From Lachnospiraceae bacterium (GTDB lineage Bacteria; Bacillota; Clostridia; Lachnospirales; Lachnospiraceae), in assembly GCA_003542935.1 (NCBI GenBank), contig DPJQ01000185.1, positions 5,799 to 14,178 of the forward strand: a stretch of 8,380 nt of DNA, given 5' to 3'. The translations under genes and the position numbers were made by a program. The notes under the pieces are model-generated. The model ran no database searches and was not told where the DNA came from. It saw nothing but the letters and a program-made list of their open reading frames with translations. Positions 1 through 7,769 of this stretch are shown here, in pieces (the stretch's first letter is position 1; every line of letters starts with the position of its first letter).

Positions 1-7
1 GACATTG

Positions 8-24
8 TGTGAAAAAAATGTGAA
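8..24 (-). promoter_or_regulatory. Candidate OmpR/PhoB-type operator (direct repeat)
   Basis: TGTGAA occurs at 8-13 and again at 19-24, separated by five A residues, so the two half-sites are 11 bp apart. On the minus strand this reads TTCACA-N5-TTCACA. Direct repeats of about 6 bp spaced one helical turn apart are the usual binding architecture of OmpR/PhoB-family regulators, and the Bacillus PhoP box has the form TT(A/T/C)ACA repeated with about 5 bp between. The site is 118 bp upstream of a regulator of this family, but its orientation could equally serve a gene beyond the left edge. Binding is inferred, not shown. Confidence 0.4.
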
Positions 25-56
25 TCCGCTAAAAAAGGAATTTTTTTTTCAATTTT

Positions 57-84
57 TTCACATTTTCATGGTACATTTCATAAT
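57..84 (+). promoter_or_regulatory. Candidate sigma-A promoter of the two-component operon
   Basis: TTCACA at 57-62 and CATAAT at 79-84 are separated by 16 bp. Each hexamer differs from the consensus (TTGACA, TATAAT) at one position. Transcription would start near position 91 and leave a leader of about 50 nt before the regulator start. The -35 hexamer is also a copy of the TTCACA half-site seen in the repeats at 8-24 and 8145-8161. A poorer half-site, TTTTCA, lies one helical turn upstream at 46-51, which would allow autoregulation. The surrounding DNA is very AT-rich, so a chance match is possible. Confidence 0.45.
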
Positions 85-141
85 AGTTTTATCTGCCCTG
101 ACTGTTGCCGCAATACTTCACATTCAATCCGGAGGTATCCC

Positions 142-825
142 ATGTTTCAGCTTTTAATCGTAGATGACGATAAAAATATCCGCCGTTATCTCCACGCGGT
201 ACTCACCCGCGCAGGATATAAGACCATCTGTGCCGACTGTGCGGAAACGGCCCTTGATATAATAGAGAAATCCGCCATTGACCTTATGATCCTGGACGTC
301 ATGATGCCCGGAATGGACGGCTGTTCTTTCGCGGAATTGTTGCGGGACTGTAAAAACGCGATCCCCATCCTCATGCTGTCTGCCAAACAGATGCCCCGGG
401 ATATCAAACAGGGATTTCTCTCCGGCACGGACGACTACATGACAAAGCCCGTCGATGAAGAAGAAATGCTCCTGCGCATCAAAGCTTTGCTCAGACGCTC
501 CAGGATCGCCTCAGAACATAAGATCACGGCAGGCAACACCACGCTGAACTACGATACCCTGTCCGTGAAAACCGGTTCCCATGAGCAGATCCTGCCCCAA
601 AAAGAATTCTATCTGCTGTATAAGCTTTTATCCTGCCCAAACAGAATCTTTACAAGGATGCAATTGATGGAAGATATCTGGGGTCCCTGTTCGGACTCCA
701 CGGACGCCACGGTAAGCGTACATATCAACCGCCTGAGAAACCGGTTTGAGGGCTGCAAGGACTTTACCATCGTCACGATCCGCGGACTGGGGTATAAAGC
801 GCAAATTCCGGAGGACACACTATGA
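142..825 (+). CDS. OmpR/PhoB-family response regulator
   Basis: This is a DNA-binding transcription factor that should be activated by phosphotransfer from the kinase encoded next to it. The N-terminal receiver domain (about 1-118) has the acidic pocket D8/D9, the phosphoacceptor D52 in the LDVMMPGMDG motif, a Ser at 80 where Thr/Ser is expected, and the conserved K102 in TKP. The C-terminal winged-helix domain (about 125-222) shows the family pattern: LPQKEFYLL near 151-159, a recognition helix around 188-202 (VSVHINRLR), and the wing TIRGLGYK near 212-219. At 227 residues it has the usual length for the family. The ATG is supported by GGAGG at 131-135, six bases upstream. Its stop overlaps the kinase start (ATGA), so the two are co-translated. 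No target gene is adjacent, so I cannot name the regulon or give a symbol. Confidence 0.95.
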   Translation: MFQLLIVDDDKNIRRYLHAVLTRAGYKTICADCAETALDIIEKSAIDLMILDVMMPGMDGCSFAELLRDCKNAIPILMLSAKQMPRDIKQGFLSGTDDYMTKPVDEEEMLLRIKALLRRSRIASEHKITAGNTTLNYDTLSVKTGSHEQILPQKEFYLLYKLLSCPNRIFTRMQLMEDIWGPCSDSTDATVSVHINRLRNRFEGCKDFTIVTIRGLGYKAQIPEDTL

Positions 826-1901
826 AAAAGAAGTCAAACTTTCAGACCACGATTGTGCTGATCAGCACCGGAATCGTATTCATCCTCCTGACCCTGACCA
901 TGTTTATCAGCAATACCGTCATCATGCTCCTTTCCAGGCATGGATGGATTTCTCATCCCCCCGGAAGGTCTCTGCTGCCGTTTCTGATCCAAAGCGGCTT
1001 TATCAGTATTCTGACGGGAACGATTCTTACCCTGTGCATCAGCCATCTGCCCCTGCGGCCGATCCACACACTGATCCAGGCCATCCATTCCGTATCCGAA
1101 GGAAATTTCCAGGTAAAAATACACCTGGAGCATCCAAAGGAATTCAGAGAACTCTCCCGATGTTTTAATCAGATGACGGAAGAGCTGGCCGGCATAGAGA
1201 TGCTCCGCTCTGATTTTATCAATAATTTCTCCCACGAATTCAAAACGCCCATGGTTTCCATTCTTGGATTTGCAAAGCTGTTAAAAAAAGGGGATCTCTC
1301 TCCGGATGAGCAGGAGGAATATTTAAATATCATTATCGAAGAGGCCGGACGCCTGACAGACCTTTCCACAAATGTGCTGAACCTGTCAAAAGTAGAAAGT
1401 ATATCCCTGCTGACTGACTTTTCGGCCTTCAATATCGGGGAACAGATTCGTGAATGCGTCGTATTGCTTGAAAGCAAGTGGGGAAAAAAAGGAATTTCAT
1501 TTAACCTTGAGCTGGAAGAACTGCAGATCCATGGTAACGAACCATTACTAAAGCAGGTCTGGATGAATCTCCTTGATAACGCCATAAAATTTTCACCCGA
1601 AAAAAGTGAGATCAGGCTGTTTGCCCAGGCAGATCCTACATCTGTTAAAATTTCGGTGCAGGATTCCGGCTGTGGAATGGATGAGGCCACACAACGCAGT
1701 ATTTTTGACAAATTTTATCAGGGCGATCCCTCCCATTCCGCGGAGGGAAACGGATTGGGCCTTCCCCTTGTCCGAAAGATCGTGTCGCTCCATCACGGAA
1801 CCATCGACGTGACAAGCTGTACAGGACAGGGAAGCACATTTACCGTCACACTTCCGAGGCGCACTTTCACTGTAATATCCAAAGCGAAACCTCAAACATA
1901 G
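822..1901 (+). CDS. Membrane sensor histidine kinase with minimal sensor loop
   Basis: This is the cognate kinase of the preceding response regulator: it senses a signal at the membrane, autophosphorylates on His and passes the phosphate to the regulator Asp. There are two hydrophobic segments, about 10-37 and 51-75, joined by only some 13 residues outside the cell, so no separate extracellular sensor domain fits. A HAMP-like linker (about 76-130) follows. The dimerisation domain carries the phosphoacceptor H138 in SHEFKTP. The ATP-binding domain has the N box NLLDNAIKF (249-257), the G1 box DSGCGM (281-286), the F box FDKFYQGD (295-302) and the G2 box GNGLGL (309-314). All catalytic boxes are intact. 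GGAGG at 810-814 precedes the ATG by seven bases. The 359-residue length and tiny loop resemble intramembrane-sensing kinases, which often regulate ABC transporters, but none is present here. Confidence 0.94.
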   Translation: MKKKSNFQTTIVLISTGIVFILLTLTMFISNTVIMLLSRHGWISHPPGRSLLPFLIQSGFISILTGTILTLCISHLPLRPIHTLIQAIHSVSEGNFQVKIHLEHPKEFRELSRCFNQMTEELAGIEMLRSDFINNFSHEFKTPMVSILGFAKLLKKGDLSPDEQEEYLNIIIEEAGRLTDLSTNVLNLSKVESISLLTDFSAFNIGEQIRECVVLLESKWGKKGISFNLELEELQIHGNEPLLKQVWMNLLDNAIKFSPEKSEIRLFAQADPTSVKISVQDSGCGMDEATQRSIFDKFYQGDPSHSAEGNGLGLPLVRKIVSLHHGTIDVTSCTGQGSTFTVTLPRRTFTVISKAKPQT

Positions 1902-1958
1902 TATTTACGTCCATCGAACACCTGGCGGACAAAGAAATGCTGAAAGACTGTCACAAAA

Positions 1959-4646
1959 CTATCCTCTGGGCAGCCGTTCACATTTTATAAACGACTGCTC
2001 CCTCCCCATGCGTTTCACATCCGCCAACCACCGGATAATCTCTTCCCGGCTGTACCGTTTGTGTCCGTCTTCGGTTTTACATTTTTGCAAAGCCATATAC
2101 ATTGTCATATATTCCATTTCCAGAGATGTCTGAAAAATCCCCATATCATCGGTATTAATGGACACGCTCATCCGGGATGCCGGTACATCATTCAGATTCT
2201 TGCCGTACATGCAGAACATCGGATGCTCCTCATACCGCTCGAAGGGGCCGATCTGGTAGTTGGAGGAAGGATTGCACTCTATCCCGATCCGTTTCGCCGT
2301 CAGTTTTTCCCGCAGCTCCCCCTGCATTCTGCGGATCAGTCTGATGTACGTTTCCGTAAAGGTAAAAATCTCCGTTCTGTATCCCCTCTCCCGTGCCGGA
2401 ACATCATAATGGTAGCGGAGATACAGCCACCGGCAGTTTTCCTTTTCCCGGGCGCCCCTGGCTGCTTCCCGCAAGTCACTCTCACAGCCGGCAAGGGCTC
2501 TCGGAATCCGCAGATCACTTCCGCCGTCGGCAGAATTCTCCATTTCCCGCAGACTTTCCAGGTAAAGCCGGGGACTGTCTCCGCGAAGTTTCCAGGCATC
2601 GTAGTACTCATCCCACGGCATTTCGCTCCGGGTCACGGCCGCCTCCCTCCACGCACGGAAAAACCCGGTCTCCTCCCCGGTCGTTCTTTTCACCTCTGTC
2701 TCCGTTTTTACAGAATATGTATCTACCCATCTGTATTTTTCACCCGGTTCTTCTGCCTCTCCTTGATAAATCATGCCCCAGAGCCGACGAAACTCCTTTT
2801 CCAGATCTTTTTTCAGAGTCTCCTCCACTACGATCCCGTTTTCCCGGCAAAAACCCAGTGTCCAAGCGATGTTATCCAGAAGATCCTGGGCCGGTAGCAG
2901 GACCCGGTTCTGCCTCATACAATAATAGCTCCCCGGCTCTATCCCCAGAGCCATCCCGTGCCCCAGGCGGCTTCCCTCCGGCAGCTCGCAGAACCGGACG
3001 ACCTCGTCCACCGCGCGGAGCCCGTCCACAAGATCCAGATAATCTTCCCCCACATGATACGTCCAGTGAATCCAATCCACCTGATTTTCCCCGGCAAACT
3101 GCTGAATCCTGCGGTAAAACAGGGCAAACACCTCCGGTCTGCAGCCGATCTCACCGGCACAGGTATCGTACCCTCTCACCCGCGGATCGCCTCCACCCCG
3201 CCCGTAATGGTTCTTCTCCATGCGGATCAGCTCCATCTGCTCATACAGGAAGCCGTCCATCTCCCTGCGCAGCACAGCGTCCCTGGGCTCCAGCTCCCGA
3301 ATCTTTTCCTCCCTTTTCTTCGGAAAATGCAGCACATAAAAACAGCGGCTCAGTCCCTTTGCCCTGTCATCCTCTTTTTCAAAGCCCTCCAGAATATTTT
3401 CGTCATAGAACCGAATCCGGCGCAGCGTATCCTCCGCCCTGGGTTTCGGCGAAATCCGCAGCTCCATGCTGGCCAGATTCTGATGCTTCTGCAGGGAACA
3501 GGCAGTCAACCGCATCACATATTTCTCATAATCCTCCTTGTAAAAATCAATAATATCCTCTTTTCTGTCCTGATAGGTAAGAAAATTCGCAAATCCCCGT
3601 TTTCTGTTGGTCTGCACCATCTCGGAACGGAAACGCAGGGCAATCAACAGGTAACGGTAAAATAAATTCTTTTCCCGATCGCCGAAAATACCACTGTATA
3701 CGGCCCTAAAACACCGATACAAAAAATATTTCTCCCCGGCTACCGGCATCTCGTCCCTGAACCGGCATATCTCCCAGATTCCATACAACGCATAATCCGG
3801 GCAGGCAACCCTTCCTTTTTCCGAGAACGAATCCTCTGTCAGCCCGCGGTAGCTGTCGATCTGAATCTGAATCCTCCGCAGATCGGACTCGTCATACTCC
3901 CTGCCGTCGGAGATCTCCAGCCGCTCTTTACGGGGTATTTTCTCATAACATTCAAAAAGACAGATCCTGTACGCCGCCGCCTGGATCACCGAAACGTAAA
4001 GGCCTTTCCGCCCGCGATCCTCCTCCCGGAATACCAGTTCTCCCTCCTGATACTCCTGAAATCCGTGCAAAAAGTCATTGGGGTCCCCGATATGATTCAT
4101 CAGGCAGCTCCAGTTCAGCAGAAACACCGGGAAAGAGCCTTTGAGGTGAAAATGATTCTCCGCCAATCCCTCCCCGTCATTCCCCAGCAGGCTGCCCAGC
4201 TCAGAATGCTTCAGTTTTGGAAACGGCATACAGATACAGTCAGCCTCCTGTTTCTCCGAAAGCTCTTCGCAAAGCGACCTTCCTGCAAGAAAAGACATCG
4301 TAAACAGTTCCAACCCCAATCCCGTGACCAGCTCTTTCCAATGAAAAAACTGTTTTTCCTCAGCCCGATAGCAAATCCCCTCCTCCGAAAGCTGCAGAAA
4401 ACGCTCTGACATCTGCCGGATAAACGTAAAAATCCCGTTTTCCTCTTTCAGTTTTACCTGAAGCCAGTTATACATCTGCTCGTTTTCGTCCTCCGTCGCA
4501 TACCGCAGATAGCCACGGGCCAGCCGCAGAAAACGTTTTTTCGTGAGTCCCCGGTAATCATCCTCCCCCGCTGAGGAACCAGGAGCGACCCATTCAAAAT
4601 AAACCTGGCGCAGCAAAATCTCCAGGCATGTCCTCTCTATGTCCAT
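1959..4646 (-). CDS. rdrB: RdrB: RADAR adenosine deaminase-family effector
   Basis: This 895-residue protein is a greatly enlarged member of the adenosine deaminase family and the likely catalytic half of a RADAR antiphage system. All hallmark motifs of the metal-dependent deaminase fold are visible in order: HFH at 165-167 (metal ligands), HVGE at 531-534 (metal His and catalytic Glu), RLGHG at 560-564 (His563), ECNPSSN at 790-796, and NTDD at 831-834 (metal Asp and adjacent Asp). Classical deaminases are about 350 residues. Here there is an N-terminal extension of about 160 residues and large insertions between HFH and HVGE, and between GHG and NTDD. In studied RADAR systems RdrB forms a large shell-like oligomer. 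A-to-I change in RNA and ATP-to-ITP conversion have both been reported as its output. The start is supported by AAAGGAGGG at 4650-4658. It lies 72 bp downstream of rdrA with no terminator between, so the two should be one transcript. Only 57 bp separate its stop from the convergent kinase gene, and I see no terminator there. A cellular purine-salvage deaminase is unlikely because of the size and the ATPase partner. Confidence 0.9.
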   Translation of the reverse strand: MDIERTCLEILLRQVYFEWVAPGSSAGEDDYRGLTKKRFLRLARGYLRYATEDENEQMYNWLQVKLKEENGIFTFIRQMSERFLQLSEEGICYRAEEKQFFHWKELVTGLGLELFTMSFLAGRSLCEELSEKQEADCICMPFPKLKHSELGSLLGNDGEGLAENHFHLKGSFPVFLLNWSCLMNHIGDPNDFLHGFQEYQEGELVFREEDRGRKGLYVSVIQAAAYRICLFECYEKIPRKERLEISDGREYDESDLRRIQIQIDSYRGLTEDSFSEKGRVACPDYALYGIWEICRFRDEMPVAGEKYFLYRCFRAVYSGIFGDREKNLFYRYLLIALRFRSEMVQTNRKRGFANFLTYQDRKEDIIDFYKEDYEKYVMRLTACSLQKHQNLASMELRISPKPRAEDTLRRIRFYDENILEGFEKEDDRAKGLSRCFYVLHFPKKREEKIRELEPRDAVLRREMDGFLYEQMELIRMEKNHYGRGGGDPRVRGYDTCAGEIGCRPEVFALFYRRIQQFAGENQVDWIHWTYHVGEDYLDLVDGLRAVDEVVRFCELPEGSRLGHGMALGIEPGSYYCMRQNRVLLPAQDLLDNIAWTLGFCRENGIVVEETLKKDLEKEFRRLWGMIYQGEAEEPGEKYRWVDTYSVKTETEVKRTTGEETGFFRAWREAAVTRSEMPWDEYYDAWKLRGDSPRLYLESLREMENSADGGSDLRIPRALAGCESDLREAARGAREKENCRWLYLRYHYDVPARERGYRTEIFTFTETYIRLIRRMQGELREKLTAKRIGIECNPSSNYQIGPFERYEEHPMFCMYGKNLNDVPASRMSVSINTDDMGIFQTSLEMEYMTMYMALQKCKTEDGHKRYSREEIIRWLADVKRMGREQSFIKCERLPRG

Positions 4647-4718
4647 AGGCCCTCCTTTCCGTATATTTTGCTTCGGTTCCTATTCTCAGCAGTAAATGCT
4701 CCGACCTGTGCCAAACAG

Positions 4719-7238
4719 TTACCCTTTGTTCACCGTTTTATTCCACACGCTCCAGAGGCTGTTGTATTTCTTTCTCAATTTCTCACCGATACCCTGTACC
4801 CCGGCAGTCCGCAGGCTTCCCACAACCTGTTTCAATGCTTCCAAATCCGCCAAAGCCTTTTCAACTTCCTGATCCTCTCTGCCGCCCAGGTATGCCTGGA
4901 ACTGCAATTTCATTGCCTCCATGTTGATGATCAGCGTCCTGGTTTTCCACGAATTATGCGCCGGGCTCGGTGTCTGCGGAATAGCAATAAGCGTCTCATT
5001 TTCAAATTCGGAAAAATCCGTTTTCTCTCCCTCCGGCGCGTTCTCGCTTCCGTTCTCCGGGTTATCCGCATTTTTCATCCGGACAATCCGCGCAGCCAGG
5101 CGCAGATAATACTCCGTATTGAAAAAACCGCCTTCCGAAAGCTGTTTTGCCCACGTTTCCTGCCGCAGATATTGATTCTGCTCCGCCAGCCACTGATTCA
5201 TCATATCGAAGAAACCGATATAATAATCCTCTTCTCTGGCCCTGCCTCTGAGATCGTTGCGTTTCTCCGCGTATTCCCCCAGCCGCATAGCCATTTCCAT
5301 ATTACAGGCAACGGTTTTCCATATCTCCGGCAACTGGGAACTGAAAGCAGAGCCCTCCTGTTCCCCGGTGTCCGCCGGAAACTCCCATTTCTGTGCACTG
5401 ATCTTCTCCAAAATCTTCCGGGAAGATATCCCCGCGGTAAAGAGATTGTCAAGACAGAACTCCGCCCGGTTGGCAATCTGATTATTCTCCGACACCATCG
5501 TCCGGACATTTCCGTCCGCATCCAGAAAGTCTGAGACCGCACCCATCCACCGCAGAATTTTATATAAATCCTGATCCCTTTGTTTCGCTGCGGCTTTCAC
5601 TCTAGAAACGGAAAACACACCGCTCACCGCGCCGCACTCCCTGTCCAGAAAAGGTTTAACCCAATAGGTAAAACGCATCCGCCGCGAACCGTCCGCTGCC
5701 GTCCGCATTAACTGATACGCACCGAATATATTCCCGCCGATAAAATCATACAGCGCCTCATCGGCAGAACTCTCTTTCAGTTTCAGCATCCGTATGGAGA
5801 AAACGGCGCCCACCGCCGTCACCAGCCTGCCCGTTTCAGACTCCCGGCCCAGCTGTACCAGGCGCATGCAATTGACCAAATCTCCGTTTGTCAGCTTCCC
5901 TTCCCCTTTTTGATTCCGCAGAAAAGCTTTCTGTACCTCCACGGAAAGATCGCTTTGAAGTTTCAGGACTTCCTTATCCAAAAGCCCATAGAGAAACAGG
6001 AACGCGTCCTGATGCATGGCCCCGGGCCGGGTGTTCCTGAGCCTGCGAATAAATGCTGCATAGGCATCCGACAGGTTACTTTCCAGCCAGCTGTCACAAA
6101 AATACTGCTCAAACAGTTCCAGATTCTCCCTTTTATCCTCCCCCATGTCTCCCAGCAGGGAAATCAGGTTCACCAGCTCCCGCAGCGTGTGAGGCACAAA
6201 GGGGTGAACCTCTCCCGGCTCTGCCGGAAATACCAGCCCGGTCCGGCTGCAGATCAACTGAAGCACCTGTTTTTCTATTCCCAGCTCACCCGAATCCACC
6301 AGGATCTGCGGTTCGTCCGCGCTGCTGTCCCGATATATAACCCTGACCGCATTTTCCCCGTCCTCCGCAATCGCCTGAACGTCCGGCAACACCAGGCGCC
6401 GCACGAGGGGGATCAGCTTTTCCAAATACTTATTGCTCATGTTCCTAGCCTCACGGCCAATCTCCCACCGTCCCGAATCCTTCAGGCCCTGGATCTCACG
6501 CAGCAGTTCCTGCTCCACGCAGAGTGTCATCTGTTCAATATTTACCGCCATAACGATCAGAATCTCCGGAATTACAAAATATTTCCGTATCTGCTCCGCC
6601 ACCTTGTAGGCATCCCGCAGGTTCAGGTCCAGATCATCTATGGGAATCACCAGCATGGTCTTGTCTATGTACCGCAGATAATCCTGGACCAGGACCCGGA
6701 TATCCTTTTTCAGATTCATGCTGTCCGCGATATCAGACAGATTCTGGACGGAACTATTGTAAGCATACTCTTTTTCAATAAATTTACCGGAGTTTTTCAG
6801 CACCGACATGCTGCGGTGGATTCTCTGAAAATGTTTGATAAAATGAAGCTGCCGCTCTGTATCCATGTTCTCCTTGTCAGCCTGAAACCGGGTGAACAGC
6901 CGCGAGACTATGATGTCCACCATATCATGGGCCAGCTCCATGGCCGTGGGATCGATAATCTCCAGAATCTCCTTTTTCCCCTGTTCCTCTTCCTGCATCT
7001 GCCGGATAAAACTCTGCATGGCCGTACTTTTCCCCTGCCCGCGCTCTCCGCAGAAAGCAATGACATTATTGAGATACTCCGAATGGACACCCTCCTGCAC
7101 CCGTGCCGCATAGGAGGCAAGCTGCCGCTCCACTCCGTGGGCTCTTTCGTATATTTCCCCGAAAATGTCCTCCTCTTTTTCTATGATATTCTCACATACT
7201 TTGAACTCATTCCCTCGCTCGATTACAATCTTTTTCAT
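4719..7238 (-). CDS. rdrA: RdrA: RADAR P-loop ATPase
   Basis: This 839-residue ATPase is the first gene of the RADAR pair. The N-terminal half is a P-loop NTPase module resembling KAP/AAA-type ATPases. It has Walker A GERGQGKST at 64-72 (Lys70, Ser71), an IIDPT motif near 94-98, Walker B with a hydrophobic strand ending in IDDLD at 200-204, and a sensor-1-like Asn in MAVN (233). An arginine-bearing YLEKLIPLVRRLVLP stretch lies near 271-285. The C-terminal half is helical and matches nothing I recognise, with a polar, acidic linker at about 723-745 before a final helical segment. In characterised RADAR, RdrA forms a ring that docks onto RdrB and is required for defence; its exact role (RNA feeding or activation) is debated. 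GGGAG lies six bases before the ATG. The identification rests on the motifs, the size and the adjacent deaminase rather than on sequence search. Confidence 0.87.
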   Translation of the reverse strand: MKKIVIERGNEFKVCENIIEKEEDIFGEIYERAHGVERQLASYAARVQEGVHSEYLNNVIAFCGERGQGKSTAMQSFIRQMQEEEQGKKEILEIIDPTAMELAHDMVDIIVSRLFTRFQADKENMDTERQLHFIKHFQRIHRSMSVLKNSGKFIEKEYAYNSSVQNLSDIADSMNLKKDIRVLVQDYLRYIDKTMLVIPIDDLDLNLRDAYKVAEQIRKYFVIPEILIVMAVNIEQMTLCVEQELLREIQGLKDSGRWEIGREARNMSNKYLEKLIPLVRRLVLPDVQAIAEDGENAVRVIYRDSSADEPQILVDSGELGIEKQVLQLICSRTGLVFPAEPGEVHPFVPHTLRELVNLISLLGDMGEDKRENLELFEQYFCDSWLESNLSDAYAAFIRRLRNTRPGAMHQDAFLFLYGLLDKEVLKLQSDLSVEVQKAFLRNQKGEGKLTNGDLVNCMRLVQLGRESETGRLVTAVGAVFSIRMLKLKESSADEALYDFIGGNIFGAYQLMRTAADGSRRMRFTYWVKPFLDRECGAVSGVFSVSRVKAAAKQRDQDLYKILRWMGAVSDFLDADGNVRTMVSENNQIANRAEFCLDNLFTAGISSRKILEKISAQKWEFPADTGEQEGSAFSSQLPEIWKTVACNMEMAMRLGEYAEKRNDLRGRAREEDYYIGFFDMMNQWLAEQNQYLRQETWAKQLSEGGFFNTEYYLRLAARIVRMKNADNPENGSENAPEGEKTDFSEFENETLIAIPQTPSPAHNSWKTRTLIINMEAMKLQFQAYLGGREDQEVEKALADLEALKQVVGSLRTAGVQGIGEKLRKKYNSLWSVWNKTVNKG

Positions 7239-7272
7239 CTTTCGCTCCCATCTTTTGGCCGCATTTTTACTA

Positions 7273-7440
7273 TCATACCCCCGACTTTCTCCGAAACAGG
7301 CACCTCTTTACCAGAGCATACAGCCAAATGCCGGCCACAGCGCCAAGTATATTGTGAATCATATCATCAAATTCAAACATCCCCCGCTTTGCTGTAAGCT
7401 GCATTATGTCAGTAAATATAGAGAATATTGTGACAACAAA
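7273..7440 (-). pseudogene. VanZ-family C-terminal remnant
   Basis: Read on the minus strand, an open stretch of 55 codons follows directly after a stop codon (TAG at 7441-7443) and ends in TGA at 7273-7275. Its peptide contains the typical VanZ C-terminal pattern: a Q at residue 14, RGMFEFDDMIHNILG at 19-33, then a hydrophobic GAVAGIWLYALV segment and a basic tail. In the VanZ family this is the last transmembrane helix with its preceding [RG.F(D/E).DD...N..G] signature. The preceding membrane helices are absent: the frame is closed at 7441 and the toxin gene lies just beyond. There is no convincing ribosome binding site for the internal ATG at 7404. It is therefore a truncated gene end, probably left by a rearrangement, and not a functional gene. 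Any rdrA promoter is likely to lie inside or upstream of it. Confidence 0.75.
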
Positions 7441-7451
7441 CTAAATTTGCT

Positions 7452-7769
7452 TTACAAGCCACGGATAATACTTATATAATCCTGTCTTTGATCCACCACC
7501 GCATATATAATTATTTCTTTTTGGCTTTCACTAACCTTGTAGAAAACCAAATTTTTTTCAAGAACCAATACTCTATATCCTTGTCGCCTTAACACAAGAT
7601 ATCTCGGTTCCGTTCCAAGATCAGGGTTATCAGCCAAAGCCAAAATCCCCTTTTCCAGATCACCCAACTTCCGAAGAGCTACATTATTACCGAATTTTTC
7701 GGCAATATACAAGATGATGCTCCTGATCTGGGAATCGGCCACATCCGTCCGAATTACACTATATCTCAA
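7452..7769 (-). CDS. ParE/RelE-family toxin of a type II TA module
   Basis: This 105-residue basic protein fits the RelE/ParE toxin superfamily. Members inhibit growth either by cleaving ribosome-bound mRNA (RelE) or by poisoning gyrase (ParE); which applies here cannot be told from sequence. The diagnostic C-terminal pattern is present: a YRVLVLEKNLVFYKV strand region at about 69-83, then a strand leading to VVDQRQDY near 95-102 and a short hydrophobic end. The N-terminus begins with the family-typical Y-x-V then helix (YIAEKFG near 27-33). The start is an unusual TTG at 7767-7769 that overlaps the antitoxin stop by four bases. It is preceded by GGGAGGG, and no alternative start preserves the first strand. 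The antitoxin is encoded directly upstream. The stop lies 11 bp from the VanZ remnant. The DNA is visibly more AT-rich than rdrAB. Confidence 0.87.
   Translation of the reverse strand: MRYSVIRTDVADSQIRSIILYIAEKFGNNVALRKLGDLEKGILALADNPDLGTEPRYLVLRRQGYRVLVLEKNLVFYKVSESQKEIIIYAVVDQRQDYISIIRGL

Noticed and set aside
31..58. A-tract followed by a long T-tract, resembling a terminator or hairpin.
   Set aside because: The possible stem is A-T only with no GC core. It is better seen as AT-rich promoter DNA.
1862..1988. An open plus-strand frame across the kinase end and the gap (peptide includes SIEHLADKEMLKDC), ending at TAA 1986-1988.
   Set aside because: It looks faintly protein-like, but it has no suitable start or ribosome binding site, overlaps two well-supported genes and matches no family I recognise. 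It may be a chance frame or an old gene end.
2061..3665. Long plus-strand open frames opposite rdrB.
   Set aside because: They are antisense to a gene with clear catalytic motifs, and their peptides are rich in Pro, Ser, Arg and His with no domain pattern, as expected of shadow frames.
1959..4646. Housekeeping adenosine or AMP deaminase of purine salvage.
   Set aside because: The protein is more than twice the normal length, with large insertions, and is paired with a P-loop ATPase, which fits RdrB instead.
5910..7397. A 495-codon plus-strand open frame opposite rdrA.
   Set aside because: It lies antisense to the Walker A and B coding region. Its composition is typical of a reverse shadow (many His, Gln, Pro, Leu) and it has no recognisable motif.
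7239..7451. A distinct promoter for rdrA inside the VanZ remnant (for example TTGAAT and TATACT near 7345-7374).
   Set aside because: The spacing between the hexamers is about 19 bp and other combinations are worse. I could not pick a site with enough support to list it.
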